Source of the DNA: Winogradskyella sp. J14-2
Lineage (GTDB): Bacteria > Bacteroidota > Bacteroidia > Flavobacteriales > Flavobacteriaceae
DNA length: 64,000 bases
NCBI RefSeq assembly: GCF_001971725.1
Contig: NZ_CP019388.1
Span: 434,001 to 498,000, forward strand
Reading direction: 5' to 3'
The notes beneath the pieces are model-generated. The model did no database searches and was not told the origin of the DNA. It saw nothing but the letters and a program-made list of their open reading frames with translations. Below, piece by piece: positions 63,841-64,000 of this stretch (the first letter of the stretch is position 1; each line of letters begins with the position of its first letter). Position numbers and translations under genes: made by a program.

Positions 63841-64000
63841 ATGAAATTAAATTTACCGCTAATCTCTTTTTTATTATTTACGATATCTTGGTCTCAGGCC
63901 CAAAAAAACATACAAATTGAAGGCAAAGTTATAGAAGAAGACACTAATATTCCGCTAGAGTATGCTACAATAACCATAAAAAACACCTCTGATAGTAAAG
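63841..64000 (+). CDS. Start of an exported outer-membrane beta-barrel-type protein (cut by window edge)
   Basis: The first 53 codons are visible. A signal peptide (MKLNLPLISFLLFTISWSQAQ) — here given as residues 1-21, cut after QA — is followed by IQIEGKVIEEDTNIPLEYAT, the start of a carboxypeptidase-regulatory-like beta domain that precedes TonB-dependent receptors or outer-membrane beta-barrel proteins. The frame is open to the last base. The ligand cannot be told. It has its own -7 box at 63799. Confidence 0.8.
   Translation, partial: MKLNLPLISFLLFTISWSQAQKNIQIEGKVIEEDTNIPLEYATITIKNTSDSK

Overview
The window is a stretch of chromosome from a low-GC member of the Bacteroidota, most likely a marine-type Flavobacteriaceae. 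The evidence is: TAnnTTTG-type -7 promoter boxes, start sites without Shine-Dalgarno sequences, a protein with a type IX secretion (T9SS) C-terminal sorting domain, many short-signal lipoproteins, a TPR-type histidine kinase with a LuxR-type regulator, and housekeeping proteins of flavobacterial type. No rRNA, tRNA, CRISPR array, prophage or insertion sequence was recognised.

Layout. 0-13 kb: the end of aroB, an Lrp-type regulator, an M14 peptidase divergent from an XRE regulator, a TerC membrane protein, the topoisomerase IV operon (parE, a small membrane protein, parC), ychF, and a HipA-like kinase paired with a DUF3037 protein. 13-26 kb: a TIGR02757 protein, an M61 peptidase, a glycosyltransferase, a BatA-like / dihydroorotase-like / DUF4870 / esterase operon, an MBL-fold hydrolase, a conserved protein of unknown function, bcp and nth. 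26-31 kb: an ECF sigma factor divergent from uvrA, and a DUF3667-like membrane protein. 31-44 kb: an accessory region with a two-component system and several exported proteins. 44-50 kb: surface-polysaccharide type genes (flippase, GT4 glycosyltransferase, YfhO). 50-64 kb: an outer-membrane protein, acetyltransferase, an alpha-oxoamine synthase with a CBS-like enzyme, an S9 peptidase, ybaB, threonine aldolase, a second ATP-grasp protein, a thioester-domain-like lipoprotein, prfB with its programmed frameshift, an ArsC-like protein, and the start of an outer-membrane protein.

The most notable signal is a putative local regulon at 31.4-38.2 kb. A 22-bp dyad (CTACCTA-N3-TAGGTAG followed by TAC) occurs in front of the two-component operon, a 603-aa exported protein, an unrecognised 54-codon gene and a T9SS-secreted protein. 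In four cases it lies exactly 41 bp (start to start) upstream of a TAnnTTTG promoter box and points toward the gene. A further perfect palindrome lies next to the kinase gene, and a degenerate copy lies upstream of a sigma-54-like promoter at 43.2 kb. The simplest reading is that the LuxR-type regulator activates its own operon and a set of envelope or secreted proteins. This is inferred from sequence and not demonstrated.

Other points of interest are an endonuclease III without iron-sulfur cysteines, a dihydroorotase-like protein without its HxH metal ligands, a VOC gene without a normal start codon, a possible sulfonolipid gene pair, an operator cluster around the XRE gene, and dispersed intergenic hairpin repeats.
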